Positions 8,198-16,607 of a DNA stretch of 64,000 bases are shown piece by piece. Origin of the DNA: Variovorax sp037204085 (GTDB taxonomy: Bacteria; Pseudomonadota; Gammaproteobacteria; Burkholderiales; Burkholderiaceae_C); assembly GCF_037204085.1 (NCBI RefSeq), contig NZ_JBBCBW010000027.1:1-64000 (forward strand). The letters run 5' to 3'. A model generated the notes under the pieces. The model searched no databases, was not told where the DNA came from, and worked only from the letters and a program-made list of their open reading frames with translations. The translations under genes and the position numbers were made by a program. Position 1 is the first letter of the stretch. Every line of letters begins with the position of its first letter.

Positions 8198-9240
8198 GCG
8201 GCCGCCGCGGTTGCTTCGCTGCGCACCTTGTAAAAGCGCAGGATGTGCTCGGAAAAATCGCCGAGGAGAAAGTGCGCCACGCGGTCGGCGTACCAGTTGA
8301 AGCGCGTGCTTACGCGCCACGAAACGTCGATGCGAAGCTCCGTGCCGCCCTCGCGCGGGGTGAGGGTGTAGGCCGAGTCGCGCAGGTCGAAATAGTGGCC
8401 GCCGATGAGTACGTGGTCGTCCAGCGCACCGGCCGGAAAAGAGTCGGGCGAGAAGCGATAGCGCCATTCCACGCGCTGCAGCGGCTGCCAGTCGGTAACG
8501 ATCTCGTCGAAGTGCACGTTCTTCTGCCATTGCACCTTGCGCACGCGGCCTTCGGGCGTTTGCTCGGTGACGGCTGCCACCGGCATGGGCACGCCGATGC
8601 GATACGCCCAAGCGTCGCCCACTTCGGTCGGGCGAATGTCGCGCACATCGTTGAGCTCATGCCACACGCGCTCGGCGGGTGCGGCGATGAAGACCGTGCG
8701 CGACGTTTTCGAGATCAGCTCCGGGTTGGGCAACTGCGGCTCGATGGCGCCGAGCAGCAGCGGCAGAACCGCAAAGCTGTAGAGCGCGGGCCTGGGCCAG
8801 TTGGTAACGCGGCAGACCAGCCCCATCGCCAACCCGCCGAGACTGCCCATGAAGGCGAACATCGGCACGATCACGATGGCGCAGATCATTCCCTCGATGT
8901 AGACCAGCAGCGTACCGACCACGAACAGCGCGGTGGCAACCCAGGGTGCCCAGATGTAGTAGCCCCAGCCGCGCCGCTCGATGCGCTCGGCCATGTAGAC
9001 CGTGACGGCACCGCACACCGCGGGGGCAAGGTAGATGAAGGAGCCCAGCATGGCCGAGAAGCGTTGGCCCGGCAATCCGCTGAAGGCGATGCGCAGCACG
9101 AACGCGGCCGCGGCGCCCACCAGCAGTGGCCAGAACCATGCGAAGGGCATGCGGCGTATTGGCGGCTCCTGCATTTCTGCGGCGCTGGTCGCGGTGGGCG
9201 GCAACTCGCGGGGTGCGGCTTCTTCGGGTTCGGTGCTCAT
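8194..9240 (-). CDS. Membrane protein with C-terminal SRPBCC/polyketide-cyclase-like domain
   Basis: A 348-residue protein. After a proline-rich cytosolic start come about four hydrophobic segments (roughly residues 33-50, 64-84, 97-120 and 125-175), then a soluble domain from about residue 185 (TVFIAAPAERVWHELNDVRDI) typical of the START-like SRPBCC fold, which binds hydrophobic ligands. AGGAG precedes ATG 9240 at a rather long spacing. Gene order puts it between a methyltransferase and DUF4166, suggesting a membrane-bound lipophilic substrate. Function is otherwise unknown. Confidence 0.82.
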   Translation of the reverse strand: MSTEPEEAAPRELPPTATSAAEMQEPPIRRMPFAWFWPLLVGAAAAFVLRIAFSGLPGQRFSAMLGSFIYLAPAVCGAVTVYMAERIERRGWGYYIWAPWVATALFVVGTLLVYIEGMICAIVIVPMFAFMGSLGGLAMGLVCRVTNWPRPALYSFAVLPLLLGAIEPQLPNPELISKTSRTVFIAAPAERVWHELNDVRDIRPTEVGDAWAYRIGVPMPVAAVTEQTPEGRVRKVQWQKNVHFDEIVTDWQPLQRVEWRYRFSPDSFPAGALDDHVLIGGHYFDLRDSAYTLTPREGGTELRIDVSWRVSTRFNWYADRVAHFLLGDFSEHILRFYKVRSEATAAAA

Positions 9241-9296
9241 GAAGGTTTCTTCTCCTCGTTGTGTTTGCTGTCTTGTTGTTTCGGTGGCGCTTGTTG

Positions 9297-10256
9297 TCAG
9301 CCGCTGCGCCTGGCGGTCACCATGCAGTAGTCGAAGTCGCGCCAGAAAACGCCCAGCACAAGGGCGCAGTAGCTGGCCACGATGTGCTTGCGGCGCCATG
9401 GGCTCAGCTTGCCGCGCGCCTTCCAGAGTTCGGCCAGCGCAAAGCGCGTGGCCAGCGCCGGAATGTGCAGTGCGCTGGGCGCGACGCGCCATCGCAGCGA
9501 CTGCACCTTGACGTCTTCGAAGCCGTTGTCGCGCAGCGCGGCCACAAAGTCTTCTTGCACGGCCAGCGTGGGCACGGCCCAGCTGTCGGCCCACAGGCGG
9601 TGCAGCCAGCCGGCGATGCGGCCGGGCTGGCGCCGCAGCAGAAAGCCATCGACCACCGCCAGCCGCGCGCCGGGCTTCAGCAGGCGGGCCGCCTCGCGCA
9701 CAAAGTCGGCCTTGGCCGTGCCGCTGGCGTAACAGGCGCTTTCCACCGCCCAGGCGCCGTCGGCTTGCGCCGCGGGCAGGCCGGTGCGGGTGTAGTCGGC
9801 CTCGATGTGCGCCATGCGATCGGCCACGCCGGCACGGGCGTCGAGCCGGGCGGCGATGCTGTTCTGCACGGCCACGTTGGTAACGGTGACGGCATACAGA
9901 GACGGGTCTTCGCTCACCAGCGTACGCGCGGTGGCACCGGCGCCGCAGCCCAGGTCGATCACGCAGCGCCGGGGTCGTGCCGCCTCCTGATTCGAATTGG
10001 CAGCATCGGGCTCATCGAGCTCCAATGCGCGGCCGACCGCTCGGTTCATCTCCACGAGCATGCCTTCGCGCCGCAGCGGATTGAGCCCGAGCCGCCAGAA
10101 GCCGAAGTGCATGTTGTAGCTGGGGCTCCATGCGCGGTAGTCGTCGGCCACTTCGGTGAAGTAGTCCTGCGTGTCCGCGCGTGTGATGGCCGGGTTGGAC
10201 AGCGGAGCTTCAGGTGTCTGCGCCGCGCGGAAATCGGGCTGGAAAACATTGGGCAC
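9297..10256 (-). CDS. Class I SAM-dependent methyltransferase
   Basis: A 319-residue methyltransferase with motif I VIDLGCGAGATART and a later AVVDGF strand. The start is GTG at 10256, supported by GGAG seven bases upstream and by the 19 bp gap to the DCC gene. The N-terminal YFTEVADDYRAWSPSYNMHFG segment is typical of methyltransferases acting on small hydrophobic molecules, but the substrate cannot be named. It sits third in the GbsR-led operon. Confidence 0.85.
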   Translation of the reverse strand: MPNVFQPDFRAAQTPEAPLSNPAITRADTQDYFTEVADDYRAWSPSYNMHFGFWRLGLNPLRREGMLVEMNRAVGRALELDEPDAANSNQEAARPRRCVIDLGCGAGATARTLVSEDPSLYAVTVTNVAVQNSIAARLDARAGVADRMAHIEADYTRTGLPAAQADGAWAVESACYASGTAKADFVREAARLLKPGARLAVVDGFLLRRQPGRIAGWLHRLWADSWAVPTLAVQEDFVAALRDNGFEDVKVQSLRWRVAPSALHIPALATRFALAELWKARGKLSPWRRKHIVASYCALVLGVFWRDFDYCMVTARRSG

Positions 10257-10275
10257 GAAGAGCTCCTTTTTCTTT

Positions 10276-10701
10276 TCAGATTCGGCAATTGCCGCCCGCA
10301 CATGAGGCCGACGAGCGCGCGGCCTTTCCGGCGACCAGCGTGACCAGCCAGCGCGGCAACCGGTAGCGGTTGCGCGCAAGCACCGCATAGGCGCGGTCGG
10401 CCAGCGGCGCGACGAGCGGCAGGTCGAGCAGGAAGCTGCCGCTCGGCAGCCCGACGGCGTCGCGGCAAGCTCGGATGGCCGGGACACCCGCGAACACCTG
10501 CCCAGCGGCATCGACCGCGTGGATTGCCGTCATCAGCGCCTCGCGCGGCGCAGGCCCGGCATTGAAGCCTGGCGGCGAACAATCGACCAGTTGCAGGTGC
10601 CCGGCGGCGTCACGCGCTTTCATGCCGTTCATCTCTGCCGTGCAAAGGGCGCATGTGGCGTCGTAGTAGACGGTGAGAGGGTAGGTGACAGCAGGGTGCA
10701 T
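10276..10701 (-). CDS. DCC-family thiol-disulfide oxidoreductase (DUF393)
   Basis: A 141-residue protein with the family signature D-x2-C-x2-C (YYDATCALC) near the N-terminus, the presumed redox-active pair. ATG 10701 is chosen; a longer frame from 10746 would run through the operator palindrome. No clear ribosome site is seen. It is the first gene after the GbsR regulator and lies directly behind a copy of that regulator's putative operator (10717-10736). DCC proteins often accompany membrane or lipid-modifying enzymes; role here unknown. Confidence 0.87.
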   Translation of the reverse strand: MHPAVTYPLTVYYDATCALCTAEMNGMKARDAAGHLQLVDCSPPGFNAGPAPREALMTAIHAVDAAGQVFAGVPAIRACRDAVGLPSGSFLLDLPLVAPLADRAYAVLARNRYRLPRWLVTLVAGKAARSSASCAGGNCRI

Positions 10702-10716
10702 GGTTTTTGTTTCGTT

Positions 10717-10736
10717 ATTTCTGTCAAAACAGAAAT
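10717..10736 (-). promoter_or_regulatory. Putative GbsR operator, copy 1 (ahead of DCC operon)
   Basis: ATTTCTGTCAAAACAGAAAT is a perfect 8 bp inverted repeat (ATTTCTGT / ACAGAAAT) around CAAA, ending 15 bp upstream of the DCC start. It matches copy 2 upstream of the GbsR gene at 18 of 20 positions. Nothing else in the 57 bp gap stands out. Confidence 0.55.
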
Positions 10737-10758
10737 GAATGGGCAAAAAAAGAGAAGC

Positions 10759-11361
10759 TCAGATCATTGGCAGGCTGGCGTGATGGGCATCCGGGTCGTC
10801 GTCGTTCTTCTTCGGTGCCGCGGGCGCTGCCAGAGGTGCATCGCCGCGAACGAACTTCTGCACGCTGGCCCCCAAGGTCAGCACCTTGTCTAGCGTGCCG
10901 GGCGAGAGCCGCAGCATTTCGTCGGCCCAGGTGGCGAGCTTGCTCATCAGGTCCATGGTGGAGCGGATGCGGTCTTGCGCATCGGCGGGCTCCTTCTGGA
11001 AGTCGGGGCTCGAGACGATTTCGCGCAACACACGGATGGTGGGATCGAACTCGCGTTCCTTGCGCTCGCGCACTACGGTACGAAACAGCTCCCACACGTC
11101 GACGCTGGTTTCGAAGTAGTCGCGGCGGTCGCCGAGGATGTGCGTTACGCGCACCAGGTTCCACGCCTGGAGTTCTTTCAGGCTGTTGCTCACGTTGGAA
11201 CGGGCCACGCCGAGGGTGTCGGAGAGCTCTTCGGCATGCATGGGCTTGCCATGGGCGAACAGCAGCGCATGAATTTGCGAAACCGTGCGGTTGACACCCC
11301 ACATGGAGCCCATTTCGCCCCAGTGGAGGACGAACTTGCGTTGGATGTCGGTGAGTTCCAT
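10759..11361 (-). CDS. GbsR/MarR-family transcriptional regulator
   Basis: A 200-residue winged-helix regulator of the GbsR type. The N-terminus has RKFVLHWGEMGSMWGVNRT, and the DNA-binding region (about 22-80) contains ELSDTLGVARSNVSNSLKEL. The C-terminus is proline- and alanine-rich. Palindromic sites upstream of itself (11386-11405) and of the following DCC gene (10717-10736) suggest autoregulation and control of the operon down to 7223. GbsR itself senses choline in Bacillus, but no choline gene is next to this one, so the ligand is open. Confidence 0.92.
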   Translation of the reverse strand: MELTDIQRKFVLHWGEMGSMWGVNRTVSQIHALLFAHGKPMHAEELSDTLGVARSNVSNSLKELQAWNLVRVTHILGDRRDYFETSVDVWELFRTVVRERKEREFDPTIRVLREIVSSPDFQKEPADAQDRIRSTMDLMSKLATWADEMLRLSPGTLDKVLTLGASVQKFVRGDAPLAAPAAPKKNDDDPDAHHASLPMI

Positions 11362-11385
11362 GTTTCGAAGTCTAGGATTTTAGAA

Positions 11386-11405
11386 ATTTCTGTCAATAGA
11401 GAAAT
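11386..11405 (-). promoter_or_regulatory. Putative GbsR operator, copy 2 (ahead of the regulator)
   Basis: ATTTCTGTCAATAGAGAAAT lies 24 bp upstream of the GbsR start. It shares 18 of 20 bases with the perfect palindrome at 10717-10736 and keeps 6 bp arms. A second short dyad, AGAAATTTCT (11382-11391), overlaps it. The position fits autoregulation. Confidence 0.55.
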
Positions 11406-11436
11406 AAAGATTCGTTTGCGCAAGCCGCCTGATTGG

Positions 11437-11460
11437 AATACTGTACAAATAAACAGTATT
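11437..11460 (+). promoter_or_regulatory. LexA (SOS) box upstream of PA0069-type radical SAM gene
   Basis: Perfect 8 bp arms AATACTGT (11437-11444) and ACAGTATT (11453-11460) flank ACAAATAA, giving the gamma/betaproteobacterial LexA consensus CTGT-N8-ACAG with extended symmetry. It lies 22 bp before the ATG, between a possible -35 TTGGAA (11433-11438) and -10 GTATTT, an ideal place for repression. Confidence 0.78.
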
Positions 11461-11482
11461 TGACTTGAGAAAAGGAACTGCC

Positions 11483-12577
11483 ATGCCGGCTGCCCGCATT
11501 CCCATTCACGCCATCAAGGGCCGCGGCGCGGCCACGCACCTGGCACACCGCTTTTCACGCGACGAGCGCAACGCCTTCGACGACGGCTGGGGCACGCTCG
11601 AAGAAGGCGCCGCCGAAGCGGAAGACCTGCCTGCGCTGGCGACCGAGGTGCGCTTCGAAGACGTGAAGTCGGTGCTCAACGAAAACGAGTCGCCCGACGT
11701 GTCGTTCGACCGTTCCCTCAACCCGTATCGCGGCTGCGAGCACGGCTGCATCTATTGCTTTGCGCGGCCCACCCACAGCTACCTCAATCTCTCGCCGGGG
11801 CTCGACTTCGAAACCAAGCTCATTGCCAAGCGCAACATCGTCGAGGTGCTGCGCGCCGAGCTCGGCCGCAAGGGCTACCGGCCCAGCCACATCGCAATCG
11901 GCACCGCCACCGATTGCTACCAGCCCATCGAGCGCGAGCTGCGGCTCACCCGTTCGATCATCGAGCTGCTGCAAGAAACACGGCACCCCTTTGCGCTGGT
12001 CACCAAGTCGAGCGCGGTCGAGCGCGACCTCGACCTGATCGCGCCCATGGCCGCCCAGCAATTGGCCGCGGTGTACGTGACAGTGACCACGCTCGACGGC
12101 GAACTGGCCCGCAAGCTCGAGCCGCGCGCGGCCGCGCCGCATCGGCGACTGCGCACCATTCGCACCCTGGCCGAGGCGGGCGTGCCGGTGGGCGTGAGCG
12201 TGGCGCCGCAGATTCCGTTCGTCAACGAAGACATGGAGCAGGTGCTCGAAGCGGCCTGGGAGGCCGGTGCGCGCAGCGCCTTCTACACGGTGATACGGTT
12301 GCCGTGGGAGGTGGCGCCGCTCTTCAAGGAATGGCTGGCGCTGCACTACCCACAGCGCGCCGACCGCATCATGGCGCGCATCCACGAAATGCGCGGCGGC
12401 AAGGACTACGACGCCGACTTTGCGACGCGCATGAAGGGCACCGGCCTCTGGGCCGACCTGATCCGCCAGCGCTTCGAGAAGGCGGCAAACCGCATCGGCT
12501 TCAACCGGGAGCGCATTCCGCTCGACCTGGGCGCCTTTCGGCCGCCCGGTGCGGCGGGGCAGGGCAGTCTTTTCTGA
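11483..12577 (+). CDS. PA0069-family radical SAM protein (SplB-like)
   Basis: A 364-residue radical SAM protein. The cluster-binding CX3CX2C motif is C85, C89 and C92 (RGCEHGCIYCFARP). The family is named for Pseudomonas PA0069 and is distantly like spore photoproduct lyase; its reaction is unknown. AAAGGAA precedes ATG 11483, and the TTG at 11465 is unlikely. A strong LexA box directly upstream points to induction by DNA damage, consistent with a repair-related or damage-response role. It stands alone and is divergent from the GbsR gene. Confidence 0.92.
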   Translation: MPAARIPIHAIKGRGAATHLAHRFSRDERNAFDDGWGTLEEGAAEAEDLPALATEVRFEDVKSVLNENESPDVSFDRSLNPYRGCEHGCIYCFARPTHSYLNLSPGLDFETKLIAKRNIVEVLRAELGRKGYRPSHIAIGTATDCYQPIERELRLTRSIIELLQETRHPFALVTKSSAVERDLDLIAPMAAQQLAAVYVTVTTLDGELARKLEPRAAAPHRRLRTIRTLAEAGVPVGVSVAPQIPFVNEDMEQVLEAAWEAGARSAFYTVIRLPWEVAPLFKEWLALHYPQRADRIMARIHEMRGGKDYDADFATRMKGTGLWADLIRQRFEKAANRIGFNRERIPLDLGAFRPPGAAGQGSLF

Positions 12578-12619
12578 GGGCTGTTCCCGTGCGGCCTGCA
12601 GCCGGGCATCGCATCAAAT

Positions 12620-12637
12620 CCGCTTCAAAATAAGCGG
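12620..12637. repeat. Short inverted repeat upstream of gluconokinase
   Basis: CCGCTT (12620-12625) and AAGCGG (12632-12637) form a 6 bp dyad around CAAAAT in the 114 bp gap between the radical SAM gene and gntK. It could end the former transcript or be an operator for the latter. No U-tract follows, so a terminator role is doubtful. Confidence 0.25.
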
Positions 12638-12691
12638 TAGATTCAACCCACCGGCGGCAGCGGCCGTCCGGCCTTGGCTGCAAAGGTACGC

Positions 12692-13207
12692 ATGAACGGG
12701 ATATGGATGGTGGTGATGGGAGTTTCAGGCTGCGGCAAATCGAGCCTGGGGGCGGCGCTTGCCACCGCCTTTGCGCTGCCGCTGATCGAAGGGGACGACC
12801 ACCACCCTGCGTCGAACGTCGAAAAAATGCGCCAGGGCATCCCCTTGACCGATGCCGACCGCGCCGGCTGGCTTGCCACGCTGGGTCGCGCGCTTGCCGA
12901 CAAGCCCCAGGGTGCGGTGCTGACATGTTCGGCGCTCAAACGCGCCTACCGCGAGCAGTTGCGTGCGGCCGTGCCGGACCTGCGGTTCGTGTTCATGTCC
13001 ATCGAACGCGACGAGGCCGAGCGGCGCGTGGCCGCGCGTGCGGGTGCGGGCGAGCACATGTTTCCGGCCAGCCTGGTGGCCAACCAGTTCGCGACGCTCG
13101 AATCGCCGGTGGGCGAGGCCGGCGTGGTGGCAGTCGATGCCACCGCGCCGCTGCCGGAACTGGTCGCGCAGGTCAAACGTGAAATCCCGGAAGCTGCGCG
13201 CCGCTAG
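12692..13207 (+). CDS. gntK: Gluconokinase
   Basis: A 171-residue P-loop kinase of the GntK family that phosphorylates D-gluconate to 6-phosphogluconate with ATP. The Walker A motif GVSGCGKSS is at residues 10-18, followed by the family motif EGDDHHPASNVEKM and LTCSALKRAYR. ATG 12692 gives the usual length and has AAGG close upstream; an alternative ATG lies at 12707. It converges on gnd, whose enzyme takes its product onward, so together they form a gluconate branch into the pentose phosphate pathway. Confidence 0.94.
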   Translation: MNGIWMVVMGVSGCGKSSLGAALATAFALPLIEGDDHHPASNVEKMRQGIPLTDADRAGWLATLGRALADKPQGAVLTCSALKRAYREQLRAAVPDLRFVFMSIERDEAERRVAARAGAGEHMFPASLVANQFATLESPVGEAGVVAVDATAPLPELVAQVKREIPEAARR

Positions 13208-13238
13208 AGCGCAAGCACCGGGCTGTCTGCGCCGGCCC

Positions 13239-14657
13239 TTAGATCACTTCAGGCCAGTTGGTATGGAAGAACTCGCCCGCGGGCTTGTCGACCCGCTCAT
13301 ACGTGTGCGCGCCGAAGAAGTCGCGCTGCGCCTGCAGCAGGTTTGCCGATAGCCGCTCGGTGCGGTAGCTGTCGTAGTAGGCGAGCGATGCGCTGAACGC
13401 CGGCACCGGAATGCCGTTGCTCACCGCCAGCGCCACCACTTCGCGCCAGTTCTGCTGTGTGCGGTTGAGCAGGTCCTTGAAGAACGGGTCGAGCATCAGG
13501 TTGCCCAGCGCGGGATCGGTGCGGTAGGCATCGGTGATGCGGTTCAGGAAGCGCGCGCGAATGATGCAGCCGCCGCGCCATATCGCAGCGATGCGGCCGA
13601 GGTCGAGCTTCCACTCCTTCTTTTCGCCCATGGTCTTGACGAGGTCGAAGCCTTGCGTATAGCTGATGACCTTCGAGGCATAGAGCGCATCGTGCACCTT
13701 GGCCACCAGCGCCTTCTTCCCCATCGAAAGCTCGGCCTTCGGCCCCTGCAGCAGCTTGCTTGCGGCCACGCGCTGCTTCTTTTGCGACGACAGCACCCGC
13801 GCTTCGACAGCCGCGTTGATGGTGCTGATGACCACCGCGTTTTCGGCCGCGTTGATGAGCGTCCACTGGCCGGTGCCCTTCTGGCCTGCCTTGTCGAGAA
13901 TGACATCGACGATCGGCTTGCCGGTTTCCGGGTCTTTCTGCTCGAGCGCCTTGGCGGTGATCTGGATCAGGTAGCTCTGCAGCTCGCCGTCGTTCCATTC
14001 ATTGAAGACCGCGGCCATTTCGTCGGTGGTGAAACCCGCGGCCTTGAACAGGCTGTAGGCCTCGCAGATGAGCTGCATGTCTCCATATTCGATGCCGTTG
14101 TGCACCATCTTCACGTAGTGGCCCGCGCCACCGGGGCCGATGTGAATCACGCAAGGCTCGCCATCGACCTTGGCTGCAATGCTCTCGAAGATCGGCTTCA
14201 TCACCTCCCACGTGGAAAGCGGCCCGCCCGGCATGATCGAAGGGCCCTTGCGCGCGCCTTCCTCGCCGCCCGATACGCCCGCGCCGATGAAGCGCAAGCC
14301 CTTGGCCGAGAGGTACGCATCGCGGCGCTCGGTGTCGGTATAGAGGCTGTTGCCGCCGTCGATGACGATATCGTCCTTGTCGAGCAGCGGAATCAGCTGC
14401 TCGATGACCTGGTCGACCGGCGCACCCGCCTTCACCATGATCTGGATCTTGCGCGGCTTGGCGAGGCTCTGAACGAACTCATCGAGCGTCTTTGCGCCGA
14501 CCAGCTTCTTGCCGGGGTTCGCGGCAATGAAGGCCTCGGTGGTGGCTTCGGTGCGGTTGTACACGCTGACCTGGAAGCCGCGGCTTTCCACGTTCAGCAC
14601 CAGGTTCTGGCCCATCACGGCCAGGCCGATCAAACCGAAATCGCTTTTGTTGCTCAT
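13239..14657 (-). CDS. gnd: 6-phosphogluconate dehydrogenase (decarboxylating)
   Basis: A 472-residue enzyme, the usual length of the NADP-dependent long form, converting 6-phosphogluconate to ribulose 5-phosphate and CO2. The nucleotide-binding segment is FGLIGLAVMGQNL at the N-terminus, the catalytic region has GAGVSGGEEGARKGPS, and the substrate loop is KMVHNGIEYGD. AAGAAGG precedes ATG 14657. It lies 31 bp from the convergent gluconokinase gene and makes a functional pair with it. Confidence 0.96.
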   Translation of the reverse strand: MSNKSDFGLIGLAVMGQNLVLNVESRGFQVSVYNRTEATTEAFIAANPGKKLVGAKTLDEFVQSLAKPRKIQIMVKAGAPVDQVIEQLIPLLDKDDIVIDGGNSLYTDTERRDAYLSAKGLRFIGAGVSGGEEGARKGPSIMPGGPLSTWEVMKPIFESIAAKVDGEPCVIHIGPGGAGHYVKMVHNGIEYGDMQLICEAYSLFKAAGFTTDEMAAVFNEWNDGELQSYLIQITAKALEQKDPETGKPIVDVILDKAGQKGTGQWTLINAAENAVVISTINAAVEARVLSSQKKQRVAASKLLQGPKAELSMGKKALVAKVHDALYASKVISYTQGFDLVKTMGEKKEWKLDLGRIAAIWRGGCIIRARFLNRITDAYRTDPALGNLMLDPFFKDLLNRTQQNWREVVALAVSNGIPVPAFSASLAYYDSYRTERLSANLLQAQRDFFGAHTYERVDKPAGEFFHTNWPEVI

Positions 14658-14775
14658 GGCCCTTCTTTCCTGTGCGATAGATGTGACCGGCATTGTGCCG
14701 GGCGTGCCGCGGGGCTGCCTTCCGGCCCGGCAATACCCGCTTGGCAAGCACCCAGGGCTTGGGTATGTTGGCGCG

Positions 14776-15738
14776 ATGAACAGAAACGCCTCCGCCGCAA
14801 TCCAGACGTGGTCCACCGATGATGTGCCGGCGCCGCAGCGGCTCGATTACTGGATCGGCGCGGTGTGCGAGGGCTTTCTGGAAATGGACGTGACCAGTTC
14901 CGTGGCTGGCGGCTTCAATGCCACGCTCGAGTCCGCGCCGCTCGGCTGTATTGGCGTGAACCGGGTCCGGGGCACCGCGCAAGACGTGTACCGCACGCGC
15001 AGGGCCATCGCCCATAGCCGCAGCAATTATTACTACCTGCTGTGCAAGACGGATTCGCCCTGGGTCGCAGTGCAGGACGACCGCTCGGCGCGCATGCTGC
15101 CGGGCGACGTGGTGCTGGTCGACTCGCGGCTGTGCTACGAATTTCACTTTCTGCGGTGTGCCGATACGGTTTCGCTCGAACTGCCGACTGCGTGGGTCGA
15201 GGCGTGGCTGCCCGACGCAGGCGACCAGGTGGCGCGGCGCATCGACGCGCAATCGGGATGGGGCGGTGTGCTGAGCGGTTTTGTCCAGCAGCTTTCGCCG
15301 CAGATCGCGTTGCAGCCACCGATGCCGACGGCGTTGCTTTCCGATCATCTCGGCGGCTTGCTCTCGCTCGCGGCCGGAACCCACGGGACCGCTTCGCCCG
15401 GCGAAGGCGGCCGTGCCGAGCTGCGCCGCCGCGTGCTCGACGCCACGCGCGAACGCCATGCCGAGCCGGGACTGACTGCCGCAAGTGTGGCCCGCGGGCT
15501 GGGCATTTCGGAGCGCAGCTTGCATCGCAGCCTGAGCGACGGAGCGACCACCTTCGCAGCCGCTTTGACCGGCTTTCGCATGCAGGTTGCGCGGCGCATG
15601 CTGGGCGATGCACGTTTCGACCGCCTGGACATTGCAGAAATCGGGTTTCGCATCGGATTTACCGACGCATCGCACTTCGCTCGCCAGTGTCGCCGGCATT
15701 TCGGCGCCACCCCAGGCACTTTGCGCCGCCAGCGCTGA
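14776..15738 (+). CDS. AraC-family transcriptional regulator
   Basis: A 320-residue regulator: an N-terminal AraC-binding-like sensor (about 1-190) and a C-terminal double helix-turn-helix (about 215-318) with LTAASVARGLGISERSLHRSL and IAEIGFRIGFTDASHFARQC. ATG 14776 was chosen because the open frame upstream overlaps gnd antisense. It is followed 128 bp downstream by an alpha/beta hydrolase on the same strand, which is the most likely target. The effector is unknown. Confidence 0.92.
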   Translation: MNRNASAAIQTWSTDDVPAPQRLDYWIGAVCEGFLEMDVTSSVAGGFNATLESAPLGCIGVNRVRGTAQDVYRTRRAIAHSRSNYYYLLCKTDSPWVAVQDDRSARMLPGDVVLVDSRLCYEFHFLRCADTVSLELPTAWVEAWLPDAGDQVARRIDAQSGWGGVLSGFVQQLSPQIALQPPMPTALLSDHLGGLLSLAAGTHGTASPGEGGRAELRRRVLDATRERHAEPGLTAASVARGLGISERSLHRSLSDGATTFAAALTGFRMQVARRMLGDARFDRLDIAEIGFRIGFTDASHFARQCRRHFGATPGTLRRQR

Positions 15739-15866
15739 GGCAAGGCCAAGGCACAGCCGGGCAGGCGCCTGGCATCAATCGGCTATCCGCCTGGCAGCCA
15801 GCGGCCATTTGCACCCATTGGTATTGCCTAGAGTCGTCTCTCCATTCAACGACCAAGGAGACACGC

Positions 15867-16595
15867 ATGTCCGACACCTATGTTCTCGTGCACGGCGCAT
15901 GGCACACCGGCGGCGAGATGGAAGCCGTGGCCGCCAGCTTGCGCGAGGCCGGCCACGTGGTGCATTGCCCGACGCTGGCGGGCAACCGCGCCGGCGACGA
16001 CCGCTCGCGCACCGGCCTTGTCGATGCGGTCGACTCGGCCGTTCGCTTCATCGAGGAGAAAGACCTGACCGAGGTTCGCCTCGTGGGCCACAGCTATGGC
16101 GGCATGGTGATTTCGGGCGTGGCGGACCGCATCGCGCAGCGGCTGAAGCGGCTGGTGTACGTCAACGCTTTCGTGCCGCTCGATGGCGAGTCGCTCAACG
16201 ACATGGTGCCGCCGCATTACGTCGCGATGTTCGACGCCATTGCCGAAGCCAACGACAACGCGGTGACCCTGCCGTTCGAAGTCTGGCGCGAGGCCTTCAT
16301 CAACGATGCCGATCTGGCATTGGCGCAGGCGAGCTACGAGCGGCTGAATCCGCATCCCTACCGCACCTTCACCGACAAGATCCGGTTGCGCGAGCCGCTG
16401 GCGGCACTGCAGCTGGGCAAGTCTTACGTCAATTGCCTGCAGGACACGGCCCTGCCGCACAGCTTGCCATGGCACCCGCGGCTGTCGGAGCGGCTCGGGC
16501 TCTTCAGGCTGGTGGAATGCCCCGGCAGCCACGAGATGTTCTTCTCGAACCCGAAGCGGCTGGCGCAAGCGATCCTGGAGGCGGGGCGGGACTAA
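15867..16595 (+). CDS. Alpha/beta hydrolase
   Basis: A 242-residue serine hydrolase of the esterase/hydroxynitrile-lyase-like group. HGAWHTGG forms the oxyanion region, the nucleophile is S76 in GHSYGG, and the catalytic histidine is in PGSHEMFF. AAGGAG sits six bases before ATG 15867. It has its own 128 bp upstream region after the AraC gene and probably responds to that regulator. Substrate not known. Confidence 0.9.
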   Translation: MSDTYVLVHGAWHTGGEMEAVAASLREAGHVVHCPTLAGNRAGDDRSRTGLVDAVDSAVRFIEEKDLTEVRLVGHSYGGMVISGVADRIAQRLKRLVYVNAFVPLDGESLNDMVPPHYVAMFDAIAEANDNAVTLPFEVWREAFINDADLALAQASYERLNPHPYRTFTDKIRLREPLAALQLGKSYVNCLQDTALPHSLPWHPRLSERLGLFRLVECPGSHEMFFSNPKRLAQAILEAGRD

Positions 16596-16607
16596 GACCC
16601 GGGCCGC

